Source: Hedera helix (taxonomy: Eukaryota > Streptophyta > Magnoliopsida > Apiales > Araliaceae). From it: a stretch of 64,000 nucleotides of DNA. Of the stretch, positions 37,341-50,549 are shown piece after piece. A program made the translations under genes and the position numbers. The stretch spans positions 42,495,039 to 42,559,038 of the forward strand of contig OX359266.1 of assembly GCA_947179155.2 (NCBI GenBank), in the 5' to 3' direction. Positions within the stretch are counted from its first letter, which is position 1, and each line of letters begins with the position of its first letter. The notes below the pieces were generated by a model. That model searched no databases and was not told the DNA's origin. It saw only the letters and a list, made by a program, of their open reading frames with translations.

Positions 37341-38198
37341 GGGAACGCTTGTTATAGGTTATCTGAAGTGATCATCTTAGATACCCAATAATATGAATTA
37401 GTCATCCTTGCAAATTTTATTTGGTACACTGTTAATTTTTCATTCCCAATATTCACATACTCAAAAATGTGCCAAGATTCCCGCATGAAATAAGTATCCG
37501 GATGACCAAAAAATAGGTAATAATCTAAGTTAATTATCTTGAAATTTTCTTTTAGACAAAAATATTCTCATATTTTAATTGGCTGGACATGAACGTCCTT
37601 ATTTATCACATAATAAGATAACAAGCAAATATATATATATAAATTTATTCTTGTTGATGTTTGACTTTATTTTTTATTTTTCTGGTAATTGGTTTCTCGA
37701 CATATTTAATTTAATTAAATTAGCTCATTGTTTATAAAATATATGTTGTTATTGTTTATTATTCTAAGTTTAATTTAGTATTGTGCTTAATTGACTTATT
37801 TAATATTTTTGTATTTAATGATTGAATATATCATAAATTATTATTTTATAAATATATTAATATTTTCATACGATTTATTAAATAATACTGAATTAATTAA
37901 TTGAATAATATTTTGATAAGTGTTGAATTACGTTTGACAATATATAACCCTTTGGGTGAATCATGTATTTGACTAAAATTAGTACATGGACATTTTAGCA
38001 AATGATCAATAGTAAAAATATATACCAAATAATCTTGAATTTGTGTCAAATATTTACAATAATAATTACTGGTAATCAAATAACTTTTGCCAAATTAAAT
38101 AGAAAATGCACAATACGGTCAATTTATATTATTAGTAATTAGATACTCAGTAATCTGAGTTTTATTGAATATATATCTTTCACGACCTACAAACACCC
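37341..38198. mobile_element. PIF/Harbinger-like non-autonomous element, copy A
   Basis: Ends GGGAACGCTTGTTA and (reverse complement of the right end) GGGTGTTTGTAGG are similar inverted termini, directly flanked by TTA at 37338-37340 and 38199-38201. A TTA/TAA duplication is typical of PIF/Harbinger. 858 bp, AT-rich, no transposase. It contains the word GATTTATTAAATAATACTG at 37872-37890, which is the unoccupied form of the MULE site found in copy A'. Confidence 0.75.
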
Positions 38199-38201
38199 TT
38201 A

Positions 38202-40767
38202 AATCATGAAATGATAAAATCTGTAAATATAAAAATACAACATTCTAAGCACAAACTTGCAAGACTCGATCCTTATAAATTATATGTGAGTAGAGTGCAT
38301 GGTAGATTAATTGTTAATAGTAGATAAGTTTAAATAAAGACAAGTTTCAAGTTTTGTCTTATACTTAATATACATCTGCTATATAATTAGCAACGCATAT
38401 GTATCGAATCAATGGCATGAATTATAAAAATATTTTTAGATTTAAGTTGGTATCAAAACTATCACGGCTAACCGTTCCATTCATCAGCTTCCGTTTCTTT
38501 TTCTTTCATTCACCTTCCACTCATAAACCTTCATTTTTTTTCATTCCAAATTTTGCTGCATGTCGAAAATCTTTCCTTACTTCTCTTGCCTATTAATTCA
38601 GCCTGCTTCCTTGCTTATTAATTGAATTCCATGAATTCCATTAATTTTGAACTATCTTTCCCTTTCCTTCATGCCTTACGGCCCCATTTGGTTCTCTCTC
38701 TCTCTCTCTTGAACATTCCTTTCATTAAAGTATGAATTGCGTTCTACATGGTTCATCAACTTCCTATCAACAATCTTTGTAAGGATATGATCAATATCAA
38801 CATTATATATATTTCATAAAATATAGAGCGTCATAATTTATCAAAGTTGTTTGCGTTAATTATCATGAAGTGTATGCTCTCCAATTTGTCACAAAAGGAA
38901 GATATTGTGGCATTATTCAGATGTTGCTACTGCAAATTTTCTACGTTTGTCTATTTGCAATATATTTGCTATCATGGTCATGCAATCATTATTTTTTGCA
39001 CAAAGGCAAGGTTGGGTACAAACTCAAAACTTCATTTATAGAGCTTGCAAGTCTCTTTATATATGCGATTACACTTGTGACTTGTCGATAGATTAGTGTT
39101 CAATAATTAACAAGTTTAAATAGAGATATGCGTTCTACATCTACATCTACTACTATATAATTAGCAATGCACGTGTTCTGAATGAATGGTATAAATATTA
39201 AAATTATTTTGAGATTTAAGTTTCATAATACTTGACATTCCAATTCCACCAATTTGTTCTTTTCATAATATTTGTATGTGTATGCATGTAGGAGCTTGCC
39301 ATACTGAATAATATTTTCTCACAAAATTAAAAGAGTCAGTGTGATTAAAGTCACATAACCTCAAGCCTGAATAATAAGTATCTGATCATTAAGTGACTTC
39401 TCTCTCTCTCTTACAAAATCGCATGCCAGCGCCATTGATCTGTCAATCTAGATAAGTTAAAATGATCGTACAATTAATGAGAATGTTAATGCTCCACTAG
39501 AAAGTATAGAGAGAAATGTGGGTTAATGTAGAGAGAGATAGAGAGAATGTTTACTTTACCTCATATAAAACCTTGATCACAGCCACACATGATTCACAAA
39601 TCAAATTTTATTAATAATCTCAATATTTTTTTTCTTATCATAATTTCTCTCTCCTTGAGTGAGCACTGACCAGACTAAACTGGAGCGAAAGAATTAGATT
39701 AATTTATAAGAAAGTTTTTTTATCAACAAAATACATATATTATTCTTTCAAATTAGTTAATTTGATAAGATATATAGGTAAATATATAATTTTATTTATT
39801 TGATGCGATTTTTTGTGTTTTGAAAGAAATATTTTACTCTGTGCATGTTAGTTTTTTTTTATTGGTCGTTATTTTTTGGTTCTAAGTTATTTTCTTACGG
39901 AGAAGGGGTGAGGTGATTTGTGCAACTGATACTTTGTAAGATGGCAAAGGCCTTTAAAATGTTTGTTGCTGATGATTGCAGTAAATCTAGGATTTTGTGA
40001 TTTTTGGGCTTTTTCATGAGATGTGCGGGTAGCTTGGTGTTAGAATTTAAGATCAAAATATAACACAATTATATAAAAATTAGATAAAGAACGAAAAAAA
40101 AATAAGAACACACGATATATCTAGATTTACTAATTTGGTTAATCTTACTCGTTTGATGTATTAATTAGATGTCTCACATACTCTACAATGATCCATATAC
40201 TAAACAATATTTTACAGTAACTAGAAAACTCTAACTATTATAACATAGATTTAAGCCCAATATATTAGTAAAACTCAAAACTGAGCTATTAATAAACCCG
40301 CAATTACTTCGTCGTAGTGACCATTAGTCAATAGTTTGTATATATTGCAGCCTTTTGCATTGTTGCGCAACAGAAAAGAAAATAGAGCCAATGTATTTTG
40401 CGTGGATGTGCACAAAAAAAAAGGAAAGAAAAAACCAAGTCAAAAACAATGCAGCTTGTTTCTGATGTTTTGCTGTAGCCACATGCATGGATTAACAAGA
40501 GAAGAAGATTTGCTAGTGTATGTGTTCTAGTCTCTAATTTTGTGGAATAGAGATAGGTAACAAATGGTATTGATGTTATACTCAACCTTTATGCTAAATG
40601 TTAATTTTTGGAAGGTACGTGGAGAGCAGAGTATAGTATATTAGGAGATGCGTGAAGCAAAGTCCATGCAGCATACCAAGGGAATTTGTTATGATCTTTC
40701 AAGTTATTCTATAGTGACGGTGTTACAATTTTAATTTCGGATTTCGTGTTTATTAAGCAAGTTATGC

Positions 40768-40802
<35 letters not shown>

Positions 40803-41740
40803 GTTGTACTAATTTTTTAAATTATATCTGCGGTGGTCAATTAACTTTTGACTTTTATTTTACTTTTACTGTACAATTTTTATTTTTTAAAAAAATTAAC
40901 AGGTTTCCAAATTTTTTTATGAAATTATTATTATTTATCTTTTTTGTTCAAGAAAAAATGAAGTGAAAAGGCTTAAAATTTGCCCCAGTTGTCATTTTCT
41001 CGTTCTCCCTTTTCAAAAACATTGATTAAATTAGTCAATAATAAGTTGCCATCCAGCTATATATCAGCAATCTATGATTATGTATTATTTTATTATTTTT
41101 TCACTCATATTTGTTTTTTTTATTTAAATAAAAAGCCTATTCTACTGTTTATATAATACATGTTTAGTATATATTGTGTAGTGTTGTCAAGTATTTATTA
41201 ACACAAATCAAACATAATTTGAACTACTAATAATAATTTATAGTTCATTTTTCCTCTCATCAACAATGTTTGAGAGTTTTTATGGATATTCTTTTAGATT
41301 TTTGTTTATGATTTTAACAAAATTTTCAGTTAATCTAAAATTATGACGAAATAAGTTTATTCTAACTTTAATATTTTTTCAATAATTGTCTGGAAAATTT
41401 TACCCAACCTAGTTCGACTCTGAGAACTTTATCGTGAGGTGGTGGTACAAGCGCAACAAAAATCAGACTTGTTCTAATTTTGTGTTGGGATATTGACTCC
41501 TAGGCCCTCCCAGCCCAAGTTGAACACCAAATTGCAATATAATTTTATTATACTTTAATTTATTGAAAAACCAAAGAGATTAAATTTTTGTTCATTATCA
41601 ACAATGTCTTTTTAATTTTATTATGCACATTTATGACGTCACAAATTTTATAACAGTTCAAACAACAGTCAAATCACTAACTAATCTATCCCAATAAAAT
41701 TTTGAATTTGCTAATGGTAAAAAAAAATAAAAATAACTCT
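38202..41740. other. Intergenic, no gene recognised
   Basis: AT-rich. About 38324-38460 and 39110-39235 are imperfect direct copies of each other (both contain CTATATAATTAGCAA followed by ATGAATTATAAAA-like words). CT repeats lie near 38694-38709 and 39400-39411, and a TG/TA microsatellite at about 40767-40802. Several short frames on both strands show no similarity to known proteins. Confidence 0.45.
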
Positions 41741-42019
41741 TTAAGGGGCGTTTGTTACATAATTTTTAAAGTGGTCATCTTAAATATTCGATAATATGAG
41801 CTGATCATCTTTATAAATTGCATTTGTTACATTGATAATCTAATTACGTATATTCTCGGTAATCAGATTTTCAATAAAATGTTGAAATTCTTAATAATTA
41901 GATGACCAAAAAATAAATGGTAATCTTATATTATCGCATGATGATCATCTTGAAAATTTTATTTATATAAAAGTATCCTTTATATTTTAATGAATAGGAC
42001 ATAAATATCCTTATATTAG

Positions 42020-42125
<106 letters not shown>

Positions 42126-42611
42126 TAGGTTTTTACCAAGCCATCTCGGTCTTTTGTCTCCCTAGCTCCCTAGTAGGTTACTGATTTTATCTTCCCATTT
42201 TTAATGGTATTTAGGTAATTATATTAGGAGTGTTGTTAGGAATTTTATTAAAATTTGACAATAAATGGATAATCTTGGTGACATTTTAGTTGATTTATTT
42301 GGAAGTAGATGATTTAGCCTATAAATGGTGTGTTATTATTGCACAAAGTATGATTTAGGATATTTATTCTTGCTAATATTTGACTTTATTTTTTTATCTA
42401 TTTTTTAATTGTTTGTTTGTTATTTTTTTGCTTGTCGACATGTTTAGTTTAACTAAAAAAAACTCATTGTCCATAAAAAGTATGTGGTATTATTCGTTAT
42501 TTATTATTTTAAGTTTAATTTACCATTAGCAACATAGTTGAAAATTTTATACTTAATAACTAAATAAATCATGAATTGTACATATTAAAAATTTTAATAC
42601 GATTTATTAAA

Positions 42612-44696
42612 AGGTTAAATACAGTTTGATTATAACAAATTTCACCCGATTTACAACTCGGTCCCCAAATTAATTAGGCTTACACATCTGTTACATCAAG
42701 TACGTATTTAACTTCACACAATATAGCCCCCAAATAATTTTGGGCGAAAATTGGTTGGGATACCAAATGTTTTGGCAAGGTAAGTATTTTTATACGGGAT
42801 AAAATACACTTTAGTTACACTAAGTTTCACCATTCTCACAATTCGACCTCCAAACTAATTGGGCTTACACATCCGCTACATCAAGTATCTAATTTCACAC
42901 AATGCAGTCCCCAAATTCACACAATAAGTATTAAACTTATTTTTTTTAATAGAACCAAATAATAATAGCGATTATTTATTTATTTCAAAAATATTTAAAT
43001 AATTTTTAGATAAAGTAAATAGAATAAATAATGTTAATTTTTGTTATACTAAATAAATTCACGTTTTGTATCCTACATAGGATGCGTTCTTATATTTTAA
43101 TATAATAGGTTGCTTTTAATATTCAGATATTAACTACAATGTATTATTTATTTTGCATTTGAAAATAAATTTATTTCAGTTTTTCATTTGAAAATAAATT
43201 TATTTTAATTTTGCATATAAGTTAATTATTCTATATTTTTAAGTTATGTTATCTTTTTTGCTTTGTTTTCTAAATTGTAATTTAAATAAACACACCCTTT
43301 GTAATATATTCTTTTTAATTTATAAAAGTTTAAACTTTAAATGTGATAATTTATTTTAATACATATGCGATATTAATTAGCATTTTTTTAATTTTTTGTT
43401 AAACATTATTTGGTATAATTTTTGTATTTTAAAGTTATGTTATTTTTTCCCTTTCTTTTCTAAATTATAATTTAAATAAATACACCCTTTGTTATATATT
43501 CTTTTTAATTTGTAAAAGTTTAAAATTTAATTGTGATAATTTATTTTGACACATATACGATAATAATTAGTATTTTTATTTTTTGTTAACATTAGTAAGT
43601 ATAATTTTCTGTATTTTAAAGTTATGTTATTTTTTTCTTTGTTTTCTAAATTATAATTTAAATAAATACACCATTCTTTATATATTCTTTTTAATTTATA
43701 AAAGTTTAAAATTTAAACGTGATAATTTTTTTTCATACCTATACTGTATTAATTAGCATTTTTATTTTTCTATTTTTTTATTTTTTGTTAAACATTATTT
43801 GGTATAATTTTCTTTATTTTAAAGTTATGCTATTTTTTTCTTTGTTTTCTAAATTATAATTAAAATAAATACACCTTTTGTTATATATTCTTTTTAATGT
43901 ATAAAAGTTTAAAATTTAAATGTGATAATTTATTTTGATACATATATGGTAATAATTAGCATTTCTATTTTTTATTTTTTGTTAAACATTAGTAAGTATA
44001 ATTTTTTGTATTTTAAAGTTATGTTATTTTTTTCTTTGCTTTCTAAATTATAATTTAAATAAATACACCCTTTGTTATATAATCTTTTTAGTATATAAAA
44101 GTTTAAAATTTAAATGTGATAATTTATTTTGATACATATACGGTATTAATTAATTAAAGTTTTTAAAACATTATTTGGTGTAATTTATATTTAGAAAAAA
44201 AATCATTTTGTATTATACTAAATAAATTCACGTTTTTTATTCTACGTAGGATGTAGTCTTATATTTTAATATAATAGGTTGCTTTTAATATTCAGATATT
44301 AACTATAATGTATTATTTATTTTGCATTTTAAAATAAATTTATTTCAATTTTTCATTTGAAAATAAATTTATTTCAATTTTACATATAAGGTAATTATCT
44401 GTATTTTAAAGTTATGTCATTTTTTTGGACAAAATACACATTCGTTGGACCGTTACACTAAGTTCCACCATCCTCACAATTCAGCTCCTAAATATAGTCA
44501 AATCATATAACCAATTATGATTCGACCGGATTGTCATTCGGGTCGGGTTTTTTAGCCAATTTTTGCCGAAAATTAAATTTGGGAGTTATTTTGTGTGAAA
44601 TTAAGTACTTAATATAACAGATGTGTAAGCCCAATTAGATTAGAGGCCAAATTGCAAATCGAGTGAAACTTGGTGTAACCAAACTGTATTTAACCC
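42612..44696. mobile_element. MULE-like non-autonomous element with long inverted ends
   Basis: Ends AGGTTAAATACAGTTTG and (inverted) GGGTTAAATACAGTTTGG open inverted repeats of about 150 bp that share GGCTTACACATCTGTTA and CGAAAATTGG. The flanking 9-bp direct repeat TTTATTAAA is present at 42603-42611 and 44697-44705. Nine-base duplication with long inverted ends is the Mutator-like pattern. No transposase frame; the interior is mostly a tandem array (see 43044-44430). Inner segments at about 42797-42925 and 44426-44560 resemble the termini again, but in the same orientation as each other. Confidence 0.85.
43044..44430. repeat. Tandem array of about 190-bp units inside the MULE
   Basis: The word TTCTAAATT(A/G)TAATT(T/A)AAATAAA followed by ACACC recurs at about 43267, 43457, 43645, 43846 and 44041, a period of 188-201 bases. 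The array is flanked by a direct repeat of about 200 bp (TACTAAATAAATTCACGTTTT near 43047 and 44217) offset by about 1170 bases, i.e. six periods. Very AT-rich and non-coding. Confidence 0.8.
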
Positions 44697-45262
44697 TTTA
44701 TTAAATAATACTGAATTAGATAGTTTGATAGTATTTTGATGATTGTTGATTACATTTGACAATAATCGTATTTGTGAATCATTCAACTAAAATTAGTATA
44801 ATGATATTTTAATAAACAATCAATATTAAAAAAAATATACTCAATAATCTTAAATTCATATCAAACACTCACAATAGCGATTACTAACAATCACATATTT
44901 TCTAACAAATAAAAATGACATAATATGACTATTTTCTATTATCAATAATTAGAGTAATCTATATTTAAGGACCTGAAACAAACATCCCTTAAAGACTCGA
45001 TAATCTTTCATCAATCATGTATCAGAATCAAAGTTCAAACCGCAGGAAAGTAGGTGGAATTAATATGAGATCGATTAAGAAATATGGACATAATTCATAA
45101 TATTTATGGCCTGCTTTTGCATGCGAGGTGATCTCTTGCCAAAACGTTAAATCGCTTTCCATATGCAAGATGATCGTGCATTAGAACAGAACACTTCATT
45201 CAATCTTCACTCCATTCATTCAGTCTTCAAACCCTAAACTAAAAACAAATAGTAGTATTGGC

Positions 45263-45851
45263 ATGGAGGCACATATTTCCAAATCTTCAAGCAACTTCAC
45301 CACCTCTCATGAGGTGGAAGATCAATCATATCCCCATCAAATCTGAAATACCCCCAAAAGATCTTAACAAAGAACGCTCATCCTCCCATGATAAACAACC
45401 TGAGTCGTCAAAGAAGATTTTTGCATGCAAATATTGCATAAAAAAGTTCCCAACTTATATGGCGTTGGGAGGACATCAGAACGCGCACAAAAGAGAGAGC
45501 GCTCCCAACAAAAGCCGCTTATTCGCACGGATCCGCTCTCAACCCTTCACTCAGGGTGAGAATGGATACCATGATTCGCAAGCCAACTTATAACACACAT
45601 GGCCGTCCTATAACTACGTGTTGTAGTTCGTAGATGCAGATGCAGGCGGCCTATGATAGGTTGGCTAAGGATGCAAAGTTTTCAGCCAAAAACTTTTAAT
45701 CCTCCAGCAGTCCCTTCTGTGTTCGATATAAGGGGTGGAGCACACGATTTCTTTAGAGTCAACGAATCTTATTGCTGCAATCAATGGCGCCAATGACAAT
45801 GATGATAAACAGGAGGATCCATCCCGACTCGATTTGAGTCTCAAGCTTTAG
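45263..45851 (+). pseudogene. C2H2 zinc-finger pseudogene, paralogue of the 50.5-kb gene
   Basis: Starts ATG at 45263 (MEAHISKSSSNFTTSHEVEDQ), which reaches TGA at 45344; the reading continues in another frame with KSEIPPKDLNKE and an intact finger, CKYCIKKFPTYMALGGHQNAH (45427-45489). That frame stops at 45593. Further pieces in other frames still match the paralogue in order: HTWPSYNY, AYDRLAKDAKF, PPAVPSVFDI, INGANDNDD, and finally the EAR-type end LDLSLKL followed by TAG at 45849-45851. At least three frame breaks exist. A zinc-finger-bearing open frame of about 110 codons has no in-frame ATG: it begins at TTG at 45258. The whole is best read as a decayed gene copy rather than a short real gene. 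Confidence 0.82.
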
Positions 45852-46523
45852 GCTGATGATTTTTTGCTTGTTTTCCAGTTATCTAGTTTTTAGATAATTA
45901 TGTTTTCACTTTCATTCCCTAACAGAGATATTCATAATTAGAAAACATATTATCTTGTTGAGGATATTTGCAATAATTAATCGCTACTTTTTATGTAATA
46001 CGGTGACTCTTATAGGTTAGGTTTTATAACCCTTTGGCGCACCTTAATAATAATGATTTTAGAAAGTAGCTTTTTGGCATGTATTTTTCCAATGTGGTGT
46101 TTAGTCTCCACATTCCGGTAAGTAGCTTTTTGCATATGTACTTAGTTGAGACGGAACAGACTTATTTGCGATGGGTATGTCCGTTACAATATCCAGTTTT
46201 TCTAGTAGTTTCTACAAGAGCAAACTGATATTATGCTTGCTTATAAATTGTTCTAACTAGTTTGCTACATACATCCATCATCCAACTCAAAATCTCTCAG
46301 GAGGTATAATATTGTTTTACACATTGTTAATTTTGAGTTTTCAAAACTAAGAAAAGAATAGAAAAGCTATGAAAAGTTTCAAATTTCTTTGAAAATTCCA
46401 AATAAAATAGGTGACAATGAAATTACATACGATGAAGCGTGGCTAGGATGAATAATTATATTGCTAACTATGAGTTTGAAGTTAAATCTCGTTTTTGACA
46501 AAGCTTGACAAAGCCGGTTTATC

Positions 46524-46595
<72 letters not shown>

Positions 46596-47400
46596 AATAT
46601 GCAAACATCAGGTTTCAAACCTTTACAACTAATAAAGGTTATCAAAAAGTTCTCTTGCTGCATGTCTCAATCATAAAGGGGTACAAGTAAGGATTGTTTA
46701 GGAAGGCCTAAAACCAACATCTTTTGATGTTTTGAATATTGTCAACGTAGGCCTGTCACCCTAGGCTAACTATTTTATGTTATAAATCTTTTATTTGTAC
46801 ATAGCAGGGAAAAAAGGTTAAGTATCTTCAAATCAGTCTACCACACTTCGGGTATCTATATATATTTTTATTATCTCTATTAATTTTGCTGCATTTTGCT
46901 GATTTATGTTGATCTCTGACTCATATATCTTAATTCTTGACACTATAATTTGTTTCGTTTAATTCCCTAAGTTTCAGTAAAATTATAGTAAAAGTTCAAA
47001 TTTCCGTGCGCGTATAAAACAATACATATATTTACATTTATATATATTTCATAGAAAAAATTTATTTGTACCTTCAAGTCAATTGATCTATCACTCTTCA
47101 AGTATCTATATCTCTGTGATCATTTATTGATTTTACTTATTTTTATTTTTTGGCTGATTTTTGTTGATCTTTGATTGGGTTTAGAGACTGATTTGTTTTA
47201 GTCAATACAAAGTTAAAGTAAAATAATACTTGCGCCTCTTGATCTAAATACTAAATAGTGCAAAGTTGGAAAGTGAAATACTTTTTAGGATGAGGAATCA
47301 AGTGATCTGCATTAACTTTGTCCACTTGCTTGTCTCTCAAACAGTTCAGGTTTAGTGTTAAGTGAGTGTAAATTTAGACTTCTGATGATGTCAAATTTGT
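45852..47400. other. Intergenic with a TA microsatellite
   Basis: Spacer downstream of the zinc-finger pseudogene; a (TA)n tract of about 68 bases lies at 46525-46593. Two diverged direct copies of a CTTCAA(A/G)TC...ATCTATATAT-type stretch occur near 46830 and 47070. No gene recognised. Confidence 0.5.
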
Positions 47401-47409
47401 ATATGCTCC

Positions 47410-48960
47410 AGTTGAGGGGCTGTTTGGTGTACTGTTATCTGCTTAGGATAAAGAAGATTTAGAGTTGAAGGTTCAGAAGCAACAAAAAGACGGATAGCAA
47501 TCTGGGGAGAGTATGTCAAATTATAGCAAAAAATTTTAATTATCAATGTGTATGCTCCATCAGATATAGAAGGTAAGAGGGACCTATGGAGAGAAATTTT
47601 GACAGTTTTAAAAAAGCGTATGGTTTCGTGGTGCATGTGTTGTTGGTGATTTAATCTCAATAAGAGATCACAGTCACAGGTAAGGATGCATTTTTGATAA
47701 AACACGTAGTTGCTTGTTTATAGTGGAGTAAATTTAACTCAACTCATCTTAACATTGCCTTCTATCAAAAACTAGTTGAGGTAAGCTGAAAATGAATCCC
47801 ATATCTAAACTTAAGGCAAAAAGGCAATGAAGGAATTACACCTTAATTAAATGGATGTGAAGGAAATCAAGTAATTAAATCGATATGAAGGAAATCAAGA
47901 TACATGATACTTAGAAATCAAAACTGTAGCAAACAACTTTGGGTTGAGACTGATATGCAACATCTCACTAAGAAAGAAAAGCCAGACCTATTTGAAAAGA
48001 ACATCCTCGGACTCCACCGCACTCAATTCTGCAAGAAAACACACGAATCTTGTCATGATCAGACATAACAGATTCATCCAAACCGCATCACATAGAATCA
48101 GGAGTGGATCTATAGCTTAGCTAGGTGGAAATTACCATAGCTGGACTTTAAATTTTTTTTATATATAATAATAATAGTTTTTGGAAAGTATGTAGTAATG
48201 TTCTCTTGCAATAAATACTTGTTTTGTTTCAAAATATAAGATCATTATTAACTTTTTGAAATCAATTGGAGATATTTTCAAATTCAAAATTGACATAGAT
48301 TTATAAAATTTTAGTCAACATAAAAAAAATTATTGCAAATTATTTAAAAAGTATTTAGAGACTGGGGTGCTAAGCCTCTCAGATTCATTAATAATTGGGT
48401 GAAGCGCACAGGTTTTATAAAGATGTGTGAGAATTGGTGGAGTTCTCTTGAATTAGATCATACTTAGGCTAGCTTCACTTTAACAACTAAGTTGAAATTG
48501 CTAAAAGTACATGTTAAAAAGTGGAACATTCGAGTATATGGCAATGTGGATGTAAAGATAAAGGTATGTGAAGAAGATGTTCACAAATGGGCCGGGAAAC
48601 TATAAAAGATGAGAGGGACTTACTTATGAATGAGGTGCAGATCAAACTGGAGGCATTGTAACAACTGCGAAAATCGTAAAGAGAGAAGCAAATGCCTTTA
48701 AGGCAGAAGGCAAGAATGGAATGGCTCGGGATACCATGTGGGCAGCTCATACGAGAGAGTGAAATACAGATTTTCCAAATGGGGATTGATACATGCTAAA
48801 GGGAATGGAGGTAACAGTACTCGTGATTATGTATTGTAGTTTAATCAGTTATCAGTTGTGCCTTATCCAAAACTTTTGGATTTGTCATTATTGTATTATT
48901 TCTTTAAAGTGTTTAATGCTCCCCACCTCAACCAAAACCAAAAAAAAAGAAAAAACTAAA
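47410..48960 (+). mobile_element. LINE relic: endonuclease and linker pieces
   Basis: Two blocks of a plant non-LTR retrotransposon ORF2 survive with stops and frame shifts. At 47500-47620: WGEYVKL, then NVYAPSDIEGKRDLWREIL, the N-V-Y-A-P and K-R-x-L-W blocks of the AP-type endonuclease. At 48360-48760: PLRFINNWVKRTGFIKMCENWW, KLKLLKVHVKKWN and VYGNVDVKI, which lie between endonuclease and reverse transcriptase in these elements. About 700 bases between the blocks are not recognised. An A-rich end (AACCAAAAAAAAAG) near 48930-48955 may be the tail. No reverse transcriptase was found here. Dead copy. Confidence 0.7.
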
Positions 48961-50549
48961 AGGTGTTTGTGCAAATTATGATGGAAATACCGAGGTTTGT
49001 TACCTTTGGACTCAGGCTTGTGAATACAATATCTAAAAATCGTCAATAAAACGACGAAACTGAAACTGAAAGAATGAACAATTAAGTGATTATTAAAATT
49101 ACCAGAAGCTACTGACCGAACTTCCAAATTCAAGTATCAGGCTTTTCTTCATGCCATCTTTCTTCGATTTTTCATATATGTTACGTATACCTATATAGCG
49201 ACAACCTTGTAGGCACATCATACTGAATCCCTTCAGAATAAGTATTTCTGAAAAAAACAATTAAGTCATATATGATTGTTTTTTTGTTAATAGTTTTTGG
49301 TTGTAATGGCCTTTAAATCATGTAAACCATGTAATTACACATACGACCATCATTTTTAGTACCTTCAAATCATATTGTAATCAAACAATTAAGTCATATA
49401 TGATTGTTTTTTTGTAACAATTAGAATGATTATATATGTTAAAGTAAAATTATTTATTAGTGATACATATAAAGTTTTTCATGGTAATATCCTCAGGTTA
49501 GACAAATTATTTTTTCCTTCATCTTGTTTGACTGACTGGGGAGTTAATTACCAATGAATGATGGTACTCGTGTTACAATTGAAATTCACTACAAACTCCA
49601 ATCTAATCTAAGTCCCGAGAACATCAATTTGGGTCCTGGCTCATTACTGACCGATCCAAAACGTCATGACTTGCTCGACTCTTTGATAATAGGTTTGAGG
49701 CTTTATTAAAAAAATTAATAATAATAATAATTTATATGTCAATTAACTTTATATTAAATGCGGATTATAATAAAATTGTAATCCGTAAAATAGAACAATA
49801 ATATATGGATCCATTTGCTACACTCCTATTTCTCGTATTTACATATATCGATATTTAATATCATAATAAATTTGCTGTAATATATAAATATTAACACTCA
49901 TGAAATAATTAATCAGGTCACAATTCACAAGGGATATCTGTGGACTCCAAACCTACCACGCTACAATGAGCCACTGTTTTGACACCAATTGTTACAACCC
50001 AACCTCACCATAAGCCCACATCAAGACTTAATTTGTTGTCCCGATCGACTCCACAAGATAAAATTAAGGCTCAATCTGATGTCCCACTACAAGATCGAAT
50101 TATCAAGATTCAATTTGTTGTTCCAATTGTATATGTGTGTGTAAAACCTAACAGATCATGACTTGTTGGTATTAAGACATGGTAGAGGTTTCATATAAAG
50201 TTTAGTCATATATACAAATATGTTTCAATGTGAGATGTAATATTACACTCTAAAGTTTAGAATGTATTTTATGCCAGGTTCTTACAAATTAATTAATTAA
50301 TATTAAATAATAATAATAATAAAATCAGATCCCGCTATAAATTTTGAAGGAGAACAACTTCTTAAATTTCACTAATAACCAAATGATATTAAAATAACAA
50401 TGCAAGGAAATGAAAAATACATCATTAGATAAAATCCAATTCAGGAATGTAGATCTAAAGACTTAAAACATAATAACCTAAAAAGAACATTTCGATAATA
50501 ATCAAACGCGACGAAAATCAGAACAAGACTATTAAAATCATCAAGCTAA
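48961..50549. other. Intergenic, no gene recognised
   Basis: AT-rich; contains two direct copies of AACAATTAAGTCATATATGA followed by TTGTTTTTTTG, near 49257 and 49384. Short frames on either strand show no similarity. Confidence 0.45.

Noticed and set aside
45258..45593. A 111-residue zinc-finger gene starting MAWRH
   Set aside because: The first codon is TTG, not ATG, and flanking matches to the paralogue lie in other frames; a pseudogene explains the data better.
46379..46690. YIYIYI-rich frames on both strands
   Set aside because: Translation of a TA microsatellite.
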